Positions 34,305 through 44,010 are shown, counted from the first letter of the stretch. The stretch is DNA of 64,000 nt from an uncultured Spirochaetaceae bacterium (GCA_944389145.1 CALXLH010000024.1:1-64000); one strand, 5' to 3'. The notes: generated from the sequence alone by a model not told the origin. Translations and numbers: made by a program.

Positions 34305-34886
34305 TTAAATTGTATCATAATAGAAAGAGACTTGTCGAGAAAGACTATCCTTATCGGAATCATTGATTATGGTCACGACCTTCCTGCCTGATGAGAAGAG
34401 AGACAGGCCTATCTCCTTCTGCGCCTCAGAGCGCTTCCTGAACTCTTCAGGGCTGAGTCCGCTCCGCTCTGCCGCACGCTTCTCCCTAAGCTCATATGGA
34501 GCTGTGACAAGCACAAGGCTGTCGCAATAACGGACAAGTCCCATCGACTCAAGGAGAGCTGCGTTTATCACGGCGATCTTCCCTTCGGACTCAGCCTTCC
34601 GGGCCTCGGCCACCGCCTCCTCGACCATCCATGGATGCGTTATGCCGTTAAGGATATCGAGCTTATTGGGATCGCTGAACACGATGCGTCCCAGCACCTT
34701 GCGGTCGATGCTCCCGTCCGGAGCGATGACCTCATCACCGAATGCCTCACGGATCTTCTGCCTGCCGTGCATCAATGCCTGATGGCCAAGGCCATCGACA
34801 TCGATCACGGTGAATCGGTCTGAAGGCAGCATCGAAGCGAACGTATCCTTACCTGCGCATATCTTTCCCGTCAATCCGACTATCAT
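34305..34886 (-). CDS. coaE: Dephospho-CoA kinase
   Basis: A 193-residue P-loop kinase for the last step of coenzyme A synthesis. GLTGKICAGKDT at the N-terminus is the Walker A loop (GxxxxGK[ST]-like, here with AGKD), and VIDVDGLGHQAL is the conserved DxD region. The HPWMVEEA segment and the lid with RAAERSGLSPEEFRKR complete the family pattern. Its start overlaps the polA stop by one base. Confidence 0.92.
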   Translation of the reverse strand: MIVGLTGKICAGKDTFASMLPSDRFTVIDVDGLGHQALMHGRQKIREAFGDEVIAPDGSIDRKVLGRIVFSDPNKLDILNGITHPWMVEEAVAEARKAESEGKIAVINAALLESMGLVRYCDSLVLVTAPYELREKRAAERSGLSPEEFRKRSEAQKEIGLSLFSSGRKVVTIINDSDKDSLSRQVSFYYDTI

Positions 34887-37729
34887 CAGTGCATATCTCC
34901 CCAGGATGAGCCGAATTCGATCGAGGCACGAAGCGGTATCGACAGCTTTACGGCATTCTCCATGCGATCTTTCACAAGACCCTTCATAATGTCCTTCTCC
35001 GCTTCCGGCACCTCGAATATCAGCTCGTCATGGACCTGCAGGAGCATCTTCGATGACAGGCCCGCCTCTGCTATACCCTTGTCAACGCCAATCATCGCAA
35101 GCTTCATTATCTCTGCAGCCGTTCCCTGGATCACGGTATTTACCGCTACCCTCTCCGCACCGGCCTTTTCCACCTTGTTAGAGCTGTTTATGCCGATCAC
35201 GTCGCGCCTATGGCCGCCTGCCGTAAGCACATAGCCATGCTCTGCGGCAAAGGCATTGGTCTTCTCAACGAAAGCCTTGACGGAGCTGTAACGCTCGAAA
35301 TAGCGCGATATGAAGTCATTTGCATCACTGCGGGATATCCCCAGGTCACGCGCCAGCCGGAATGCCGACATCCCATACATGATTCCGAAGTTGATGGTCT
35401 TTGCTATGCGCCTCTCATGGGCATCGACATCGGATACATCCTTTGAGAATATCAGGCCAGCCGTATAGCGGTGAACATCGACGCCATCCATGAATGCCGA
35501 CATGAGGGCCTTGTCCTGACTCATATGGGCCAGGACGACAAGCTCCACCTGGGAATAATCGGCAGAAAGGAACACAGAGCCTGGCCGAGGCGTGAATGCA
35601 GAGCGTATCATCCGGCCTTCATCCGTACGTACCGGGATATTCTGCAGGTTAGGATTCCTTGATGAAAGACGGCCAGTAGCCGTTCCCGTCTGCAGGAAGG
35701 AGGTATGTATCCTTCCCTCCTGATCCTGCAGCGACGGCAGCACCTCGATATAAGTGCTCTTCAGCTTTGACAGCTGGCGGTAATCAAGGAGATCGGAGAT
35801 GATAGCTCCTCCTTCATCCCTCAGCCCTTCCAGCGTCGCCGTATCGGTGGAATATCCTTTCTGTGTCTTCTTGCCCGCAGTCAGGCTCAGCTCTTCGAAG
35901 AGAACCTTGGAAAGCTGCTGGGTGCTGTTCAGATTGAATTCATGGCCAGCGATCGAATAGATTTCAGAGACGATGCCCTCCAGCCTTGAGGCCACATCCC
36001 GGTCCATGCTCTCTATGCGCTCGCGTGACAGGTGTATTCCCTCAGCCTCCATCCTCGCCAGTATCGGGATAAGAGGCAGCTCATAGCGCTCAAGTACGCC
36101 AAGCAGGCTCTTCTCCGCGAGACGCCGTGATAGCAGATGATAGAGCCTGAAGGCCATATCGCTGTCCTCAGCGGCATATGACGTGGCCTTATCGAGAGGA
36201 ACGGAGGAGAACACCTCATCCTTTCCGACGACCTCATCATACTTGATGGTAACCGCTCCCAGGAAGCGCAGAGAAAGATCATCGAGGTTATAGACATTGG
36301 CATTGGAATCGAGAAGCCAGGCTGCGATCATCGTATCGAACGCGATACGCCTTATATCGGATCCGATACGCCATATCACCTTGAGATCGTACTTGATATT
36401 CTGATTCACGACCGCCAGGCGGCCAGAGGCAAGATACTCATCAAAGAGGGCCTTCACGTCGCTCCGGCTCAGATACTCACGCCCCTCCGCGATAAGGGGA
36501 ACGTAATATGCCCGGCATTCCTGATAGGAGAAGGAAAATCCGACCATCTCCGCATCATCCTCCAGGCCTGTCGTCTCCGTATCAAGGGCGATGACCCCGC
36601 CTGCCTTCTCAGCTTCTGAGAAATGACGCCTCACCTCCGCGATATCCGTCAGGGTCTCATAGACGCCCTTCTCCGCCCTTGGAGCCTCGTATCCATCCCC
36701 TTCCGCCTCCTTCAGGCGCTCTACGGCATTTCCCCTTGCCTCTTGCGGTATGCGCCGCGTGAGGCTCCTGCAGTCATGGCGATCGAAGTCAGCGATTCCC
36801 TCAGACAGATTGACGCGGCTCCTTGAGAGCGTTGAGATATCAAAGCCATCGGGAAGGGCCTCGAAGCTGAGCTGTATCAGCGTTCGGGAAAGCTCTCCCG
36901 AGGCCCTGCCTTCCTCAAGCTTCTTACGCGTTCCCTGAGGCAGCATATCAAGATGACGGTAGATACCATCGAACGATACATACTCTGAAAGAAGCTTAAC
37001 CGCACCCTTCTCTCCCAGGCCCTTGATGCCAGGCACGTTATCCGCCTTGTCGCCGATGATGGAAAGATAGTCAACGATCTGAGAAGGCCTCACGCCATAC
37101 TCAGCAGCGACCTCTCCCTCCTGCATCATCTTATACTGTGATTCTCCCTTCTTCGGAGGCCTGAGCGCAGATACGTGAGGACCGACGAGCTGCATCAGAT
37201 CCTTGTCGCCTGTCACTATGACAGCCTCGATGGAGTTCTCGACAGCAAGGCGGGAGAGCGATGCGATGACATCATCCGCCTCAAAGCCCGGATTGGAGAC
37301 ACAGGCTATATGCATCTTCTCCAGCGTCTCCCTTATAAGAGGGACCTGCGCATGAAGATCCTCCGGAGCCTTATCGCGGGTGGCCTTATATTCCGGATAC
37401 ATCTTATGGCGGAAGGTAGGCACGTTCTCATCCATCGCAATCGCGATATAATCCATCGGATACGATGACATGAGAGAGAGAAGCGACGAGAAGAATCCGA
37501 AATAGGCGCTTATGTTATTGCCATTGCGATCCGTAAGCGGACTCGATATATGCGCGAAGTAGCTCCGATATATCATGGAATAGCCATCGAAGACATAAAG
37601 GCGGTGAGGGAACACTCTTACCTCATCATGCGAGGCCTTTTCCTCATGGCGCAGAGCCTTCTCAGCCAGTCTCTCCTTCATCAGCGCCTCCTGATCGAGA
37701 TCGGCATCAGAGAAAAGTGACTCACTCAT
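34886..37729 (-). CDS. polA: DNA polymerase I
   Basis: A 947-residue enzyme with all three parts. The 5' nuclease domain starts at about residue 45 (YVFDGYSMIYRSYFAH). The 3'-5' exonuclease is intact, with ALDTETTGL at about 380. The polymerase motifs are FLSADYSQVELVVLAHM (A), RIAKTINFGIMYGM (B) and LLQVHDELIFEVP (C). There is an N-terminal extension of about 40 residues before the nuclease domain. The start at 37729 is 6 bases after GGAGG, which lies in the end of the MBL gene (8-base overlap). Confidence 0.97.
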   Translation of the reverse strand: MSESLFSDADLDQEALMKERLAEKALRHEEKASHDEVRVFPHRLYVFDGYSMIYRSYFAHISSPLTDRNGNNISAYFGFFSSLLSLMSSYPMDYIAIAMDENVPTFRHKMYPEYKATRDKAPEDLHAQVPLIRETLEKMHIACVSNPGFEADDVIASLSRLAVENSIEAVIVTGDKDLMQLVGPHVSALRPPKKGESQYKMMQEGEVAAEYGVRPSQIVDYLSIIGDKADNVPGIKGLGEKGAVKLLSEYVSFDGIYRHLDMLPQGTRKKLEEGRASGELSRTLIQLSFEALPDGFDISTLSRSRVNLSEGIADFDRHDCRSLTRRIPQEARGNAVERLKEAEGDGYEAPRAEKGVYETLTDIAEVRRHFSEAEKAGGVIALDTETTGLEDDAEMVGFSFSYQECRAYYVPLIAEGREYLSRSDVKALFDEYLASGRLAVVNQNIKYDLKVIWRIGSDIRRIAFDTMIAAWLLDSNANVYNLDDLSLRFLGAVTIKYDEVVGKDEVFSSVPLDKATSYAAEDSDMAFRLYHLLSRRLAEKSLLGVLERYELPLIPILARMEAEGIHLSRERIESMDRDVASRLEGIVSEIYSIAGHEFNLNSTQQLSKVLFEELSLTAGKKTQKGYSTDTATLEGLRDEGGAIISDLLDYRQLSKLKSTYIEVLPSLQDQEGRIHTSFLQTGTATGRLSSRNPNLQNIPVRTDEGRMIRSAFTPRPGSVFLSADYSQVELVVLAHMSQDKALMSAFMDGVDVHRYTAGLIFSKDVSDVDAHERRIAKTINFGIMYGMSAFRLARDLGISRSDANDFISRYFERYSSVKAFVEKTNAFAAEHGYVLTAGGHRRDVIGINSSNKVEKAGAERVAVNTVIQGTAAEIMKLAMIGVDKGIAEAGLSSKMLLQVHDELIFEVPEAEKDIMKGLVKDRMENAVKLSIPLRASIEFGSSWGDMH

Positions 37730-38492
37730 CATCTACCTCCAGGACAAGTGTATCATATGCAGGCGCGGCTATCCCCCGGAAACGCCTCTCTATATCTGCA
37801 TGGGATGTCTCATGGTTCATATGCGTGAAATAAACAGCTTCCACGCCTATCGCCTTCGCTGCCTCCACAGCCTGAGAAAAGGTGAAATGGCTCCAATGCT
37901 CACGATCGCGCAAGGCTCCGATCATCAGCGTCCTTACACCGGAGAGGGCCTCCTGATTCTCCTCCATGAGGATATCAGAGGCATCCGTGATATAAGCCGC
38001 GCTCCCGAAGCGATAGCCGAGTATCCTCATCGCCCCATGGATGACCGGAATCGGGACGAATCCTATCTCTCCGACTGAAAACGGCATCCGCTCCACTACC
38101 TCCACAGGCTGAAGCGAAGGAACTCCCTTATACTGCCAATCCTTGAACGCATAGGGAAATACGCGCTCTATCGCGCTAAGCGTTGCCGAGGATGAATATA
38201 TCGGCAGCTTCCTTTTATCGGTAAACACCCTCAGGTCATCCAGTCCCATCAGATGATCTGAATGCGCATGGGTATAGAGAACGCCATCAAGCGACTCGAT
38301 TCCGGCGCGGAGGGCCTGGAGCCTGAACTCATAGCCTGTATCTATGACGACATGCGTGCTTCCACGCGTTACATAGATCGACGAGCGCCAGCGCTTATCG
38401 CGAGGATCGGCTGAGCGGCAGACAGGGCAATGGCATCCTATCACAGGGATGCCATGGCTCGTACCTGTGCCAAGGAACTCGATACGCGTCAC
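37722..38492 (-). CDS. MBL-fold hydrolase (PhnP-like)
   Basis: A 256-residue metallo-beta-lactamase-fold phosphodiesterase-like protein. GTGTSHGIPVIGC and the HCPVCRS Cys pattern are the N-terminal traits of the PhnP-type group, THAHSDHLMGLDDL is the HxHxDH metal motif, and IPVIHGAMRILGYRF and FTHMNHE give later His residues. PhnP acts on cyclic nucleotides or cyclic phosphates; no phn genes are near, so a general repair role is more likely. The stop overlaps polA and the start overlaps the 108-residue membrane protein gene by 4 bases. Confidence 0.9.
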   Translation of the reverse strand: MTRIEFLGTGTSHGIPVIGCHCPVCRSADPRDKRWRSSIYVTRGSTHVVIDTGYEFRLQALRAGIESLDGVLYTHAHSDHLMGLDDLRVFTDKRKLPIYSSSATLSAIERVFPYAFKDWQYKGVPSLQPVEVVERMPFSVGEIGFVPIPVIHGAMRILGYRFGSAAYITDASDILMEENQEALSGVRTLMIGALRDREHWSHFTFSQAVEAAKAIGVEAVYFTHMNHETSHADIERRFRGIAAPAYDTLVLEVDDE

Positions 38493-38815
38493 GAAGCATC
38501 CTCTTGCAGCTGCCCATCAAGATGATCAAGGGCAGTGCCGACCCATTCCTGCAGATACTCCGATCCACTGCCCACGAGAGCACGCATCTCCTCTGAATCG
38601 AGCGAGGCCACGATGCTCTTAGCCGTTTCTTCCGGTATCCCTATGTCGACTATCGCATCCTCAAGCGACTGCTCGACGAATTCTTCCTGCCTGAATGCGA
38701 TCCCGAAGAAGCGCATGGAGACCTGGGGAACAAGGAGATAGATTCCGAAAAACACGATGATGGAAACGAAGAATATGGTGATGAATCCTCCGAAGAGGCC
38801 TTTTCTGCCTATCAT
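38489..38815 (-). CDS. Small membrane-anchored unknown protein
   Basis: A 108-residue protein with one membrane segment near the N-terminus (GGFITIFFVSIIVFFGIYLL) and a mostly acidic, helical rest. No family is recognised. I chose the ATG at 38815 because TATCAT (-10) lies 6 bases before it, with TTCACT 17 bases further up; a TTG at 38926 would run through the promoter of the opposite gene. It heads the run MBL-polA-coaE. It may be an accessory envelope protein. Confidence 0.7.
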   Translation of the reverse strand: MIGRKGLFGGFITIFFVSIIVFFGIYLLVPQVSMRFFGIAFRQEEFVEQSLEDAIVDIGIPEETAKSIVASLDSEEMRALVGSGSEYLQEWVGTALDHLDGQLQEDAS

Positions 38816-38821
38816 ACGATC

Positions 38822-38850
38822 ATGATAGCCGGAAACATAAGGCAAGTGAA
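38822..38850 (-). promoter_or_regulatory. Promoter of the MBL-polA-coaE run
   Basis: On the minus strand TTCACT, 17 bases, TATCAT, then 6 bases to the ATG at 38815. No ribosome site is present, which again fits a leaderless message. Confidence 0.62.
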
Positions 38851-38937
38851 GGGAGGAGAATCCCCTTCTCTTTGGCGCGGACCCGTGCGATAATCCCCTA
38901 AGATGAGAGAAATCGACAGTAGTCAATGGAGGCTTTG

Positions 38938-39525
38938 ATGAAGAAAAGACTTGTAATCGTGCTTATCACGCTCATGCTGATCCCCGCAACGCTCTCTGCC
39001 GCTCCGTTCTTCCAGATAGGACCGCTGGCATCCTACAACCGCACGGTCGTGGATATCGAGGAGCTAGGCGAGGCTGATGGATGGAAGATCGATAACTTCT
39101 CATTCGGTGCGGATATCCGCCTGACGCCGCTCAGGCATCTGAGCATCGACGTACCTGTGACCATCGGGTTCGGGAAGGACAGCTTCAGCTTTGCCTTGAT
39201 ACCTACGCTGAACCTGAATATCCCGATTGCGAATATAGTGGACATAGCGATAGGAGCAGGTCCGCAGCTCGACTTCCAGTATGCTGGAGGCGCGATCGAT
39301 GAATGGACGATGAACGGACTCCCGATGGATAACGCAGGCGATGCGTTCGCCCAGTCGAAGCTCGCATATAGGCTTGGAGTGACGATAAACCTTGCATTCC
39401 TCAGCGTAGGGCTGAACGCCACGCTGCCATGCCAGGCATCGTTCTCGTCAGGCTCTTGGGATATGCTCAATCCGATGTGGGAGTCGACGAGGGTATCCGC
39501 AGTGGTGCTTTTCAACATAGGCTGA
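38938..39525 (+). CDS. Exported beta-barrel-like envelope protein
   Basis: A 195-residue protein with a clear signal peptide (cleavage expected in LSAAPFF, about residue 20) and then alternating polar and hydrophobic strands. It ends with an aromatic/hydrophobic strand (VSAVVLFNIG), as in small outer-membrane barrels. RLTPLRHLSIDVPVTIGFG and LNLNIPIANIVDIAIGAG read as adjacent strands. The ATG at 38938 is 7 bases after GGAGG. No name can be given. It is followed by a hairpin and then the deaminase gene. Confidence 0.75.
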   Translation: MKKRLVIVLITLMLIPATLSAAPFFQIGPLASYNRTVVDIEELGEADGWKIDNFSFGADIRLTPLRHLSIDVPVTIGFGKDSFSFALIPTLNLNIPIANIVDIAIGAGPQLDFQYAGGAIDEWTMNGLPMDNAGDAFAQSKLAYRLGVTINLAFLSVGLNATLPCQASFSSGSWDMLNPMWESTRVSAVVLFNIG

Positions 39526-39533
39526 CCGCACTC

Positions 39534-39560
39534 ATCCCCCATGGCCCCGCCGTGGGGGAT
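39534..39560 (+). terminator. Hairpin after the barrel-like protein gene
   Basis: ATCCCCCATGG pairs with CCGTGGGGGAT (one G-T pair) a few bases after the stop. Only a short T-rich tail follows, so termination may be partial. Confidence 0.6.
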
Positions 39561-39572
39561 ACCTTTGACAGC

Positions 39573-39965
39573 ATGGAACAGATATGGAATGACCTATATG
39601 AAGCCGCGCTCGGCGTGCTGAAGCCTAGGATCGTATCAAGATACATAGAGGTCGGCAGCGTCGCCGCGGCAATCGAGTCATCATCCGGAAGGATATATAC
39701 AGGCATCTGCGTCGATACCGCATGTTCCCTCGGGCTATGCGCAGAGCGCAATGCGATCTTCTCGATGCTTACCGCTGGAGAGGACGGCATCAGGCGCGTC
39801 ATCGCGATAGGCTCAGACGGGAAGGCAGTCCCTCCCTGCGGATCATGCAGGGAGCTGATGTTCCAGCTGATGCCTGACAGCTGCCGCAGCATCCAGATAA
39901 TGCTCGATTACGGACAAGGAAGGATCGTGACGCTTAGCGACCTTACTCCAGCATGGTGGCAGTGA
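39573..39965 (+). CDS. Cytidine deaminase family protein
   Basis: A 130-residue zinc deaminase of the small tetrameric cytidine/blasticidin deaminase type. LGLCAERNAIFSM gives the CAE motif (zinc Cys plus catalytic Glu), and PPCGSCRELMFQLMP gives PCxxC with the other two zinc Cys. The ATG at 39573 fixes a natural N-terminus; a longer frame from 39429 overlaps the previous gene and has no support. It may salvage cytidine or act on another cytosine-like substrate. It ends one base before the stop of nadE on the other strand. Confidence 0.88.
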   Translation: MEQIWNDLYEAALGVLKPRIVSRYIEVGSVAAAIESSSGRIYTGICVDTACSLGLCAERNAIFSMLTAGEDGIRRVIAIGSDGKAVPPCGSCRELMFQLMPDSCRSIQIMLDYGQGRIVTLSDLTPAWWQ

Positions 39966-39966
39966 C

Positions 39967-41880
39967 TCATGCCTCGATACCCTCAGCCTCCTCTATCCAG
40001 GCTGACGCAGATGCATCGGATGGCATCCTCCAGTCAGAACGTGGAGAAAGCGTCACGGTTCCGACCTTGGGACCATCAGGAAGGCAGCTGCGCTTGAACT
40101 GCTGGGAGAAGAAGCGGCGCGTGAACGTGATGAGCCATTTCCGTATCGTAGCCGCATCGTACTCCCCGTCGAATGCAAGCCTGGCTATCCTGTATATCTT
40201 CCGCGGAGAGAAGCCGAAGCGGACCATATGATAGAGGAAGAAGTCATGGAGCTCATAAGGCCCTACTATATCCTCCGTAACCTGAGATATCTCTCCATCC
40301 TTCGCAGGCAGGAGCTCAGGGGAGACAGGGGTTGCCAGGATATCCAGGAGGACATCGGATTCCGCCTTGTCGGAGGTATCGGCGACATAGCGCACGAGAT
40401 AGCGCACAAGCGTCTTCGGAATCGAGGAATTGACACCATACATGCTCATGTGATCACCGTTGTAGGTCGCCCAGCCAAGGGCAAGCTCTGACAGGTCTCC
40501 CGTTCCTATCACGATTCCGCCGCTCTTGTTCGCAATATCCATCAGCACCTGCGTGCGCTCCCTGGCCTGCGAATTCTCATAGGTCACGGAAAGATCATCC
40601 TTATCCTGCCCTATATCGCTGAAATGCTGGAGCACGCTCCTGGTTATATCAACGGTACGGAACGTGACGCCTAACGACTCGGCAAGGCGCTGGGCGTTGG
40701 ATTTCGTGCGCACTGTCGTGCCGAAGCACGGCATCGTTATCGCGATGATATCCTTCATATCGCGATCAAGGATCGAATACGCCCTGACAGTGACAAGCAG
40801 CGCAAGGGTGGAATCAAGGCCGCCGGAGAGTCCTATGACGGCCGTGGAGGCATGAGAGGCCTCAAGCCTGCGTGCCAGCCCCAGTGCCTGCAGGGTCAGT
40901 ATCGTCCTGCAGCGCTTCTCCCTCTCACCCTCATTCTCAGGGACAAACGGATGGCGAGGGAATGGACGAGTCAGCGCCGTCTCCTTCACATCGATGGTGA
41001 AAGGAACGGAGGCATAGCCGCCTGATGCAGGGGGAAATGTATTCATCCTCATTCGCTCTGCAGAAAGCTTATCAACATCGATTTCCGAGAAGATGAGGCC
41101 GCCCCCCTGAAGCGAGACATCGGATGCAAGCACGCTGCCGTTCTCCGCGATGAGGTCGCTGCCAGTGAATACCATATCGGTGGTACTCTCGCCGTATGAG
41201 GCATCTGCATACACATATCCGGCGATAAGCCTTGCGGATGTCGACTCAACGAGGATCCTTCTGTACTCGGCCTTTCCTATGACCTCATCCGATGCGGAAA
41301 GATTGACGATCAGCGTCGCCCCATTCGTGGCAAGCGAGACCGAAGGCGGATCAGGAACCCAGAGGTCCTCGCAGATCTCGCAGCCGACCACCAAGGATGG
41401 GATGGATGAGCATGAAAGGAGGATCTTACGGCCAAACGGTACATCGAAGCCTCTGAATGATACGGTCTGGGTATCCTCAGGAGATGGGTTGAACCAGCGC
41501 CTTTCATAGAACTCGCCATAAGACGGAAGGTTCTTCTTGGCTATCAAAGCCAGTACCCTGCCATCCTTGATGGCCGCTGCGGTGTTATAGAGCTTCCCCA
41601 TATGCTCGAATGGATAGCCGATGAATATGAGGATATCGCGATCGGCACTTGCGGCAACGACCTTATCCAAGGCCGCATCGGCACTCTCCCTGAGGCGCTT
41701 CTGGAAGAACAGGTCTCCCGCCGTATATCCCGTGATAGACAGCTCTGGAAAGACGAGGACCTTGACACCCTCGGTCTCAGCCCTATCGATAAGCTCTATT
41801 ATCCTCTCTGCATTATACGCAGGATCAGCGACACGCAGCCTGGGCGATGCCGCTCCTACCTTCACGAATCCATCGGTCAT
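39967..41880 (-). CDS. nadE: Glutamine-dependent NAD+ synthetase
   Basis: A 637-residue two-domain enzyme. The N-terminal carbon-nitrogen hydrolase domain has Glu in FPELSITGYTAGDLF, Lys in AKKNLPSYGEFYE and the Cys nucleophile in VVGCEICEDLWVP. The C-terminal synthetase has the ATP loop GLSGGLDSTLALL. It makes NAD+ from deamido-NAD+, using glutamine as the nitrogen source. The ATG lies 6 bases after TATCAT on the minus strand and has no Shine-Dalgarno sequence. Confidence 0.96.
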   Translation of the reverse strand: MTDGFVKVGAASPRLRVADPAYNAERIIELIDRAETEGVKVLVFPELSITGYTAGDLFFQKRLRESADAALDKVVAASADRDILIFIGYPFEHMGKLYNTAAAIKDGRVLALIAKKNLPSYGEFYERRWFNPSPEDTQTVSFRGFDVPFGRKILLSCSSIPSLVVGCEICEDLWVPDPPSVSLATNGATLIVNLSASDEVIGKAEYRRILVESTSARLIAGYVYADASYGESTTDMVFTGSDLIAENGSVLASDVSLQGGGLIFSEIDVDKLSAERMRMNTFPPASGGYASVPFTIDVKETALTRPFPRHPFVPENEGEREKRCRTILTLQALGLARRLEASHASTAVIGLSGGLDSTLALLVTVRAYSILDRDMKDIIAITMPCFGTTVRTKSNAQRLAESLGVTFRTVDITRSVLQHFSDIGQDKDDLSVTYENSQARERTQVLMDIANKSGGIVIGTGDLSELALGWATYNGDHMSMYGVNSSIPKTLVRYLVRYVADTSDKAESDVLLDILATPVSPELLPAKDGEISQVTEDIVGPYELHDFFLYHMVRFGFSPRKIYRIARLAFDGEYDAATIRKWLITFTRRFFSQQFKRSCLPDGPKVGTVTLSPRSDWRMPSDASASAWIEEAEGIEA

Positions 41881-41915
41881 AGAGTGATGATAGCATAAAT
41901 CATGGAGGATGAAAG

Positions 41916-42497
41916 TCAGCCAAGCATCTGGAAGTTCGTCACAGGAAGGCTGAATACGATACCCATGCCTTTCTTCCTGAGTATCTCCATCGAGCTGACA
42001 GCCTCCATCACGGCATCGGCCTTCCCCTTCTCTATCACGATCATGAGAAGCTCCTTCTCTGGCACAAGGGGCGAGCCGAAGAACCTGACATCATCCTCCG
42101 TACTCGTGCCATGGGCGTTGACGACCGTTCCGCCACCGGCTCCAGCCTTGCGGGCAACGGCCATTATATCATCGCTATAGCCTCTCTCGCATACGATCTC
42201 TATCAGCCTCCAACCAGAATCCATAGCATCCTCCTCATCATCTATGACCATGGCCACGCCCTTCGTCCTCGAACCCTTCACCGCATTTAGTATATCTATC
42301 GCGTCGGCATCCTTTATCACGCTGAAAAGCACTTCCTTCGATGAATCTCCCAGCCCCAGCGCGGCAAGGATCGTGCTTGATGCGGTCCCGCGCGCTGAAA
42401 AGACCGTTCCACCGCTGGCACCAGCCTCCCTGGCGGCCTTCATGGCGGTCTTTGCCTGCCCCTTGCCTACGATGACGATCAACATACAGCTATCCAT
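41916..42497 (-). CDS. Tandem PII-like protein paired with DUF1538
   Basis: A 193-residue protein made of two PII-like ferredoxin-fold units: residues 1-90 with AGASGGTVFSARGTA, and 95-190 with AGAGGGTVVNAHGTS. These GGTV segments correspond to the nucleotide-binding strand of GlnB-type proteins. The long T-loop with its modified Tyr is not recognisable. The ATG at 42497 has AAGGGGG upstream and overlaps the stop of the DUF1538 gene by 8 bases. By analogy with GlnK-AmtB and other PII-membrane pairs it probably gates the neighbouring transporter in answer to nucleotide state; this is inference. Confidence 0.85.
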   Translation of the reverse strand: MDSCMLIVIVGKGQAKTAMKAAREAGASGGTVFSARGTASSTILAALGLGDSSKEVLFSVIKDADAIDILNAVKGSRTKGVAMVIDDEEDAMDSGWRLIEIVCERGYSDDIMAVARKAGAGGGTVVNAHGTSTEDDVRFFGSPLVPEKELLMIVIEKGKADAVMEAVSSMEILRKKGMGIVFSLPVTNFQMLG

Positions 42498-43947
42498 TGC
42501 TGCCCCCTTCTTCGGCCTTCCGGGCCCTTCCCTGATAGATGATACCAAGTATCTCGGTAAGCAATATAGGCATCATCGCGATCATGGCTATCATGCCGAA
42601 TGATGCCGAGAGCGTAGATGCTGATGAACCCGACGCCGCCCCTATCGCAAGAGGCAGCAGGAACGTGGAGCTCATCGGACCTGTGGCAACGCCGCCTGAA
42701 TCGAAGGCAATGGCAGAGAAGAGTCCCGGCGTCCTTATCATTGATATCATGATAAGCACATACCCCGGCAGCAGGAATGTCCAGATAGAAAGCGAATGCA
42801 CCGTCCTGATAAGCGCAAGCACGACAGCAAGCCCCACGCCTAAGGCAAGGGTGGCGAGCATCACCCTCTTCGGTATGCGTCCATCGCTTACCTCCTCCAC
42901 CTGCTCTGTAAGGACCATCACGGCAGGCTCTGCAAGCACGACCGCGAGTCCGAACAGGAACCCTGTCCCATACAGAAGCAGCGGACTTCTGGCCATCAAG
43001 GCCCCGCCCAGCTCCATCGCCACGGAAGAGAACGAGTATTCGACACCCGTGAAGAAGATCACGATGCCGATATATGAATATATGATTCCTACCGTAACCC
43101 TGAGAGCTTCGGCAGGAGGCATCCTCAGGAAGAGCAGCTGCATCAGAGCGAAGACGATGAGGAGAGGAAGCAGAGAGATTCCGACATCAGCGGCCTTCAT
43201 CATCAGGAGCTGCCCAAGCCCGGCGGCTTCCTCCACGCCGGCATCAGCCACGCTGCCTATCCGTCCGCTGCCAAAGGCAAGGCCAAGGATAAGCACGGCG
43301 ATGACAGGACCTATCGAAGCGAATGCGACATAACCGAACTCAGCCTCCGCATCATGCTTCCTCAGCGCTGCGACACCCATTCCCAAGGCCATTATGAACG
43401 GTACGGAAAGAGGCCCGGTGGTGGCGCCGCCTGAGTCGAACGCGACAGACACGAAGAAATCCTGATTGAATGCAGCGATGGCGAATATGATGATATAGCA
43501 GATGAACACGACGCGCTTCATCGACCATCCAAGCACGGTACGGGCTATCGACAAGGCAAAGAACAGTCCCACGCCGGCAGCTATGGCAAAGACAAGCACG
43601 TTCATGGGAATCGATGGATTCACGCCGACCACCTGGGAGGCAAGCACCTGCACATCAGGCTCAGGGACGGTGATGATGAACCCGAGGAGTATCGAGGCGA
43701 GAAGCATCACAGCAAGCGACCTGCTCTTGGTAAGGGCCGCACCTATCCTGTTTCCCATCGGTATGAGGCCCACGTCAACGCCGGTCAGGAAGAGCGTAAG
43801 GCCGATGATTACCAAGAAGCATGAAAGGAGGAATGCTGCCAGCTCAGAGGCATCCATGACGCCAAGGAAGACTGAAAGCACAAGCGCCAGTAGCCCTATC
43901 GGCAGCACTGATATGATTACTTCCCTAAGCTTCAGCAGCAGATTCAT
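42490..43947 (-). CDS. DUF1538 membrane protein
   Basis: A 485-residue membrane protein with two DUF1538 repeats. The first has FLTGVDVGLIPMGNRIG and GFIITVPEPDVQVLASQV, the second FFTGVEYSFSSVAMELGG and LAVVLAEPAVMVLTEQVEE. The near-identical SGGATTGPLSVPF and SGGVATGPMSSTF segments are the paired re-entrant or pore-like parts. The internal symmetry suggests an inverted-repeat transporter or channel. The ATG at 43947 has AAGGAG upstream. The substrate is unknown; the coupled PII-like gene suggests control by cell energy or nitrogen state. Confidence 0.88.
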   Translation of the reverse strand: MNLLLKLREVIISVLPIGLLALVLSVFLGVMDASELAAFLLSCFLVIIGLTLFLTGVDVGLIPMGNRIGAALTKSRSLAVMLLASILLGFIITVPEPDVQVLASQVVGVNPSIPMNVLVFAIAAGVGLFFALSIARTVLGWSMKRVVFICYIIIFAIAAFNQDFFVSVAFDSGGATTGPLSVPFIMALGMGVAALRKHDAEAEFGYVAFASIGPVIAVLILGLAFGSGRIGSVADAGVEEAAGLGQLLMMKAADVGISLLPLLIVFALMQLLFLRMPPAEALRVTVGIIYSYIGIVIFFTGVEYSFSSVAMELGGALMARSPLLLYGTGFLFGLAVVLAEPAVMVLTEQVEEVSDGRIPKRVMLATLALGVGLAVVLALIRTVHSLSIWTFLLPGYVLIMISMIRTPGLFSAIAFDSGGVATGPMSSTFLLPLAIGAASGSSASTLSASFGMIAMIAMMPILLTEILGIIYQGRARKAEEGGSNG

Positions 43948-44010
43948 CGAGCATTCTCCTTCATCCAATATAGCAAAAGAAAAAAAGCGGGCATATAGAC
44001 GAATCTGAGG

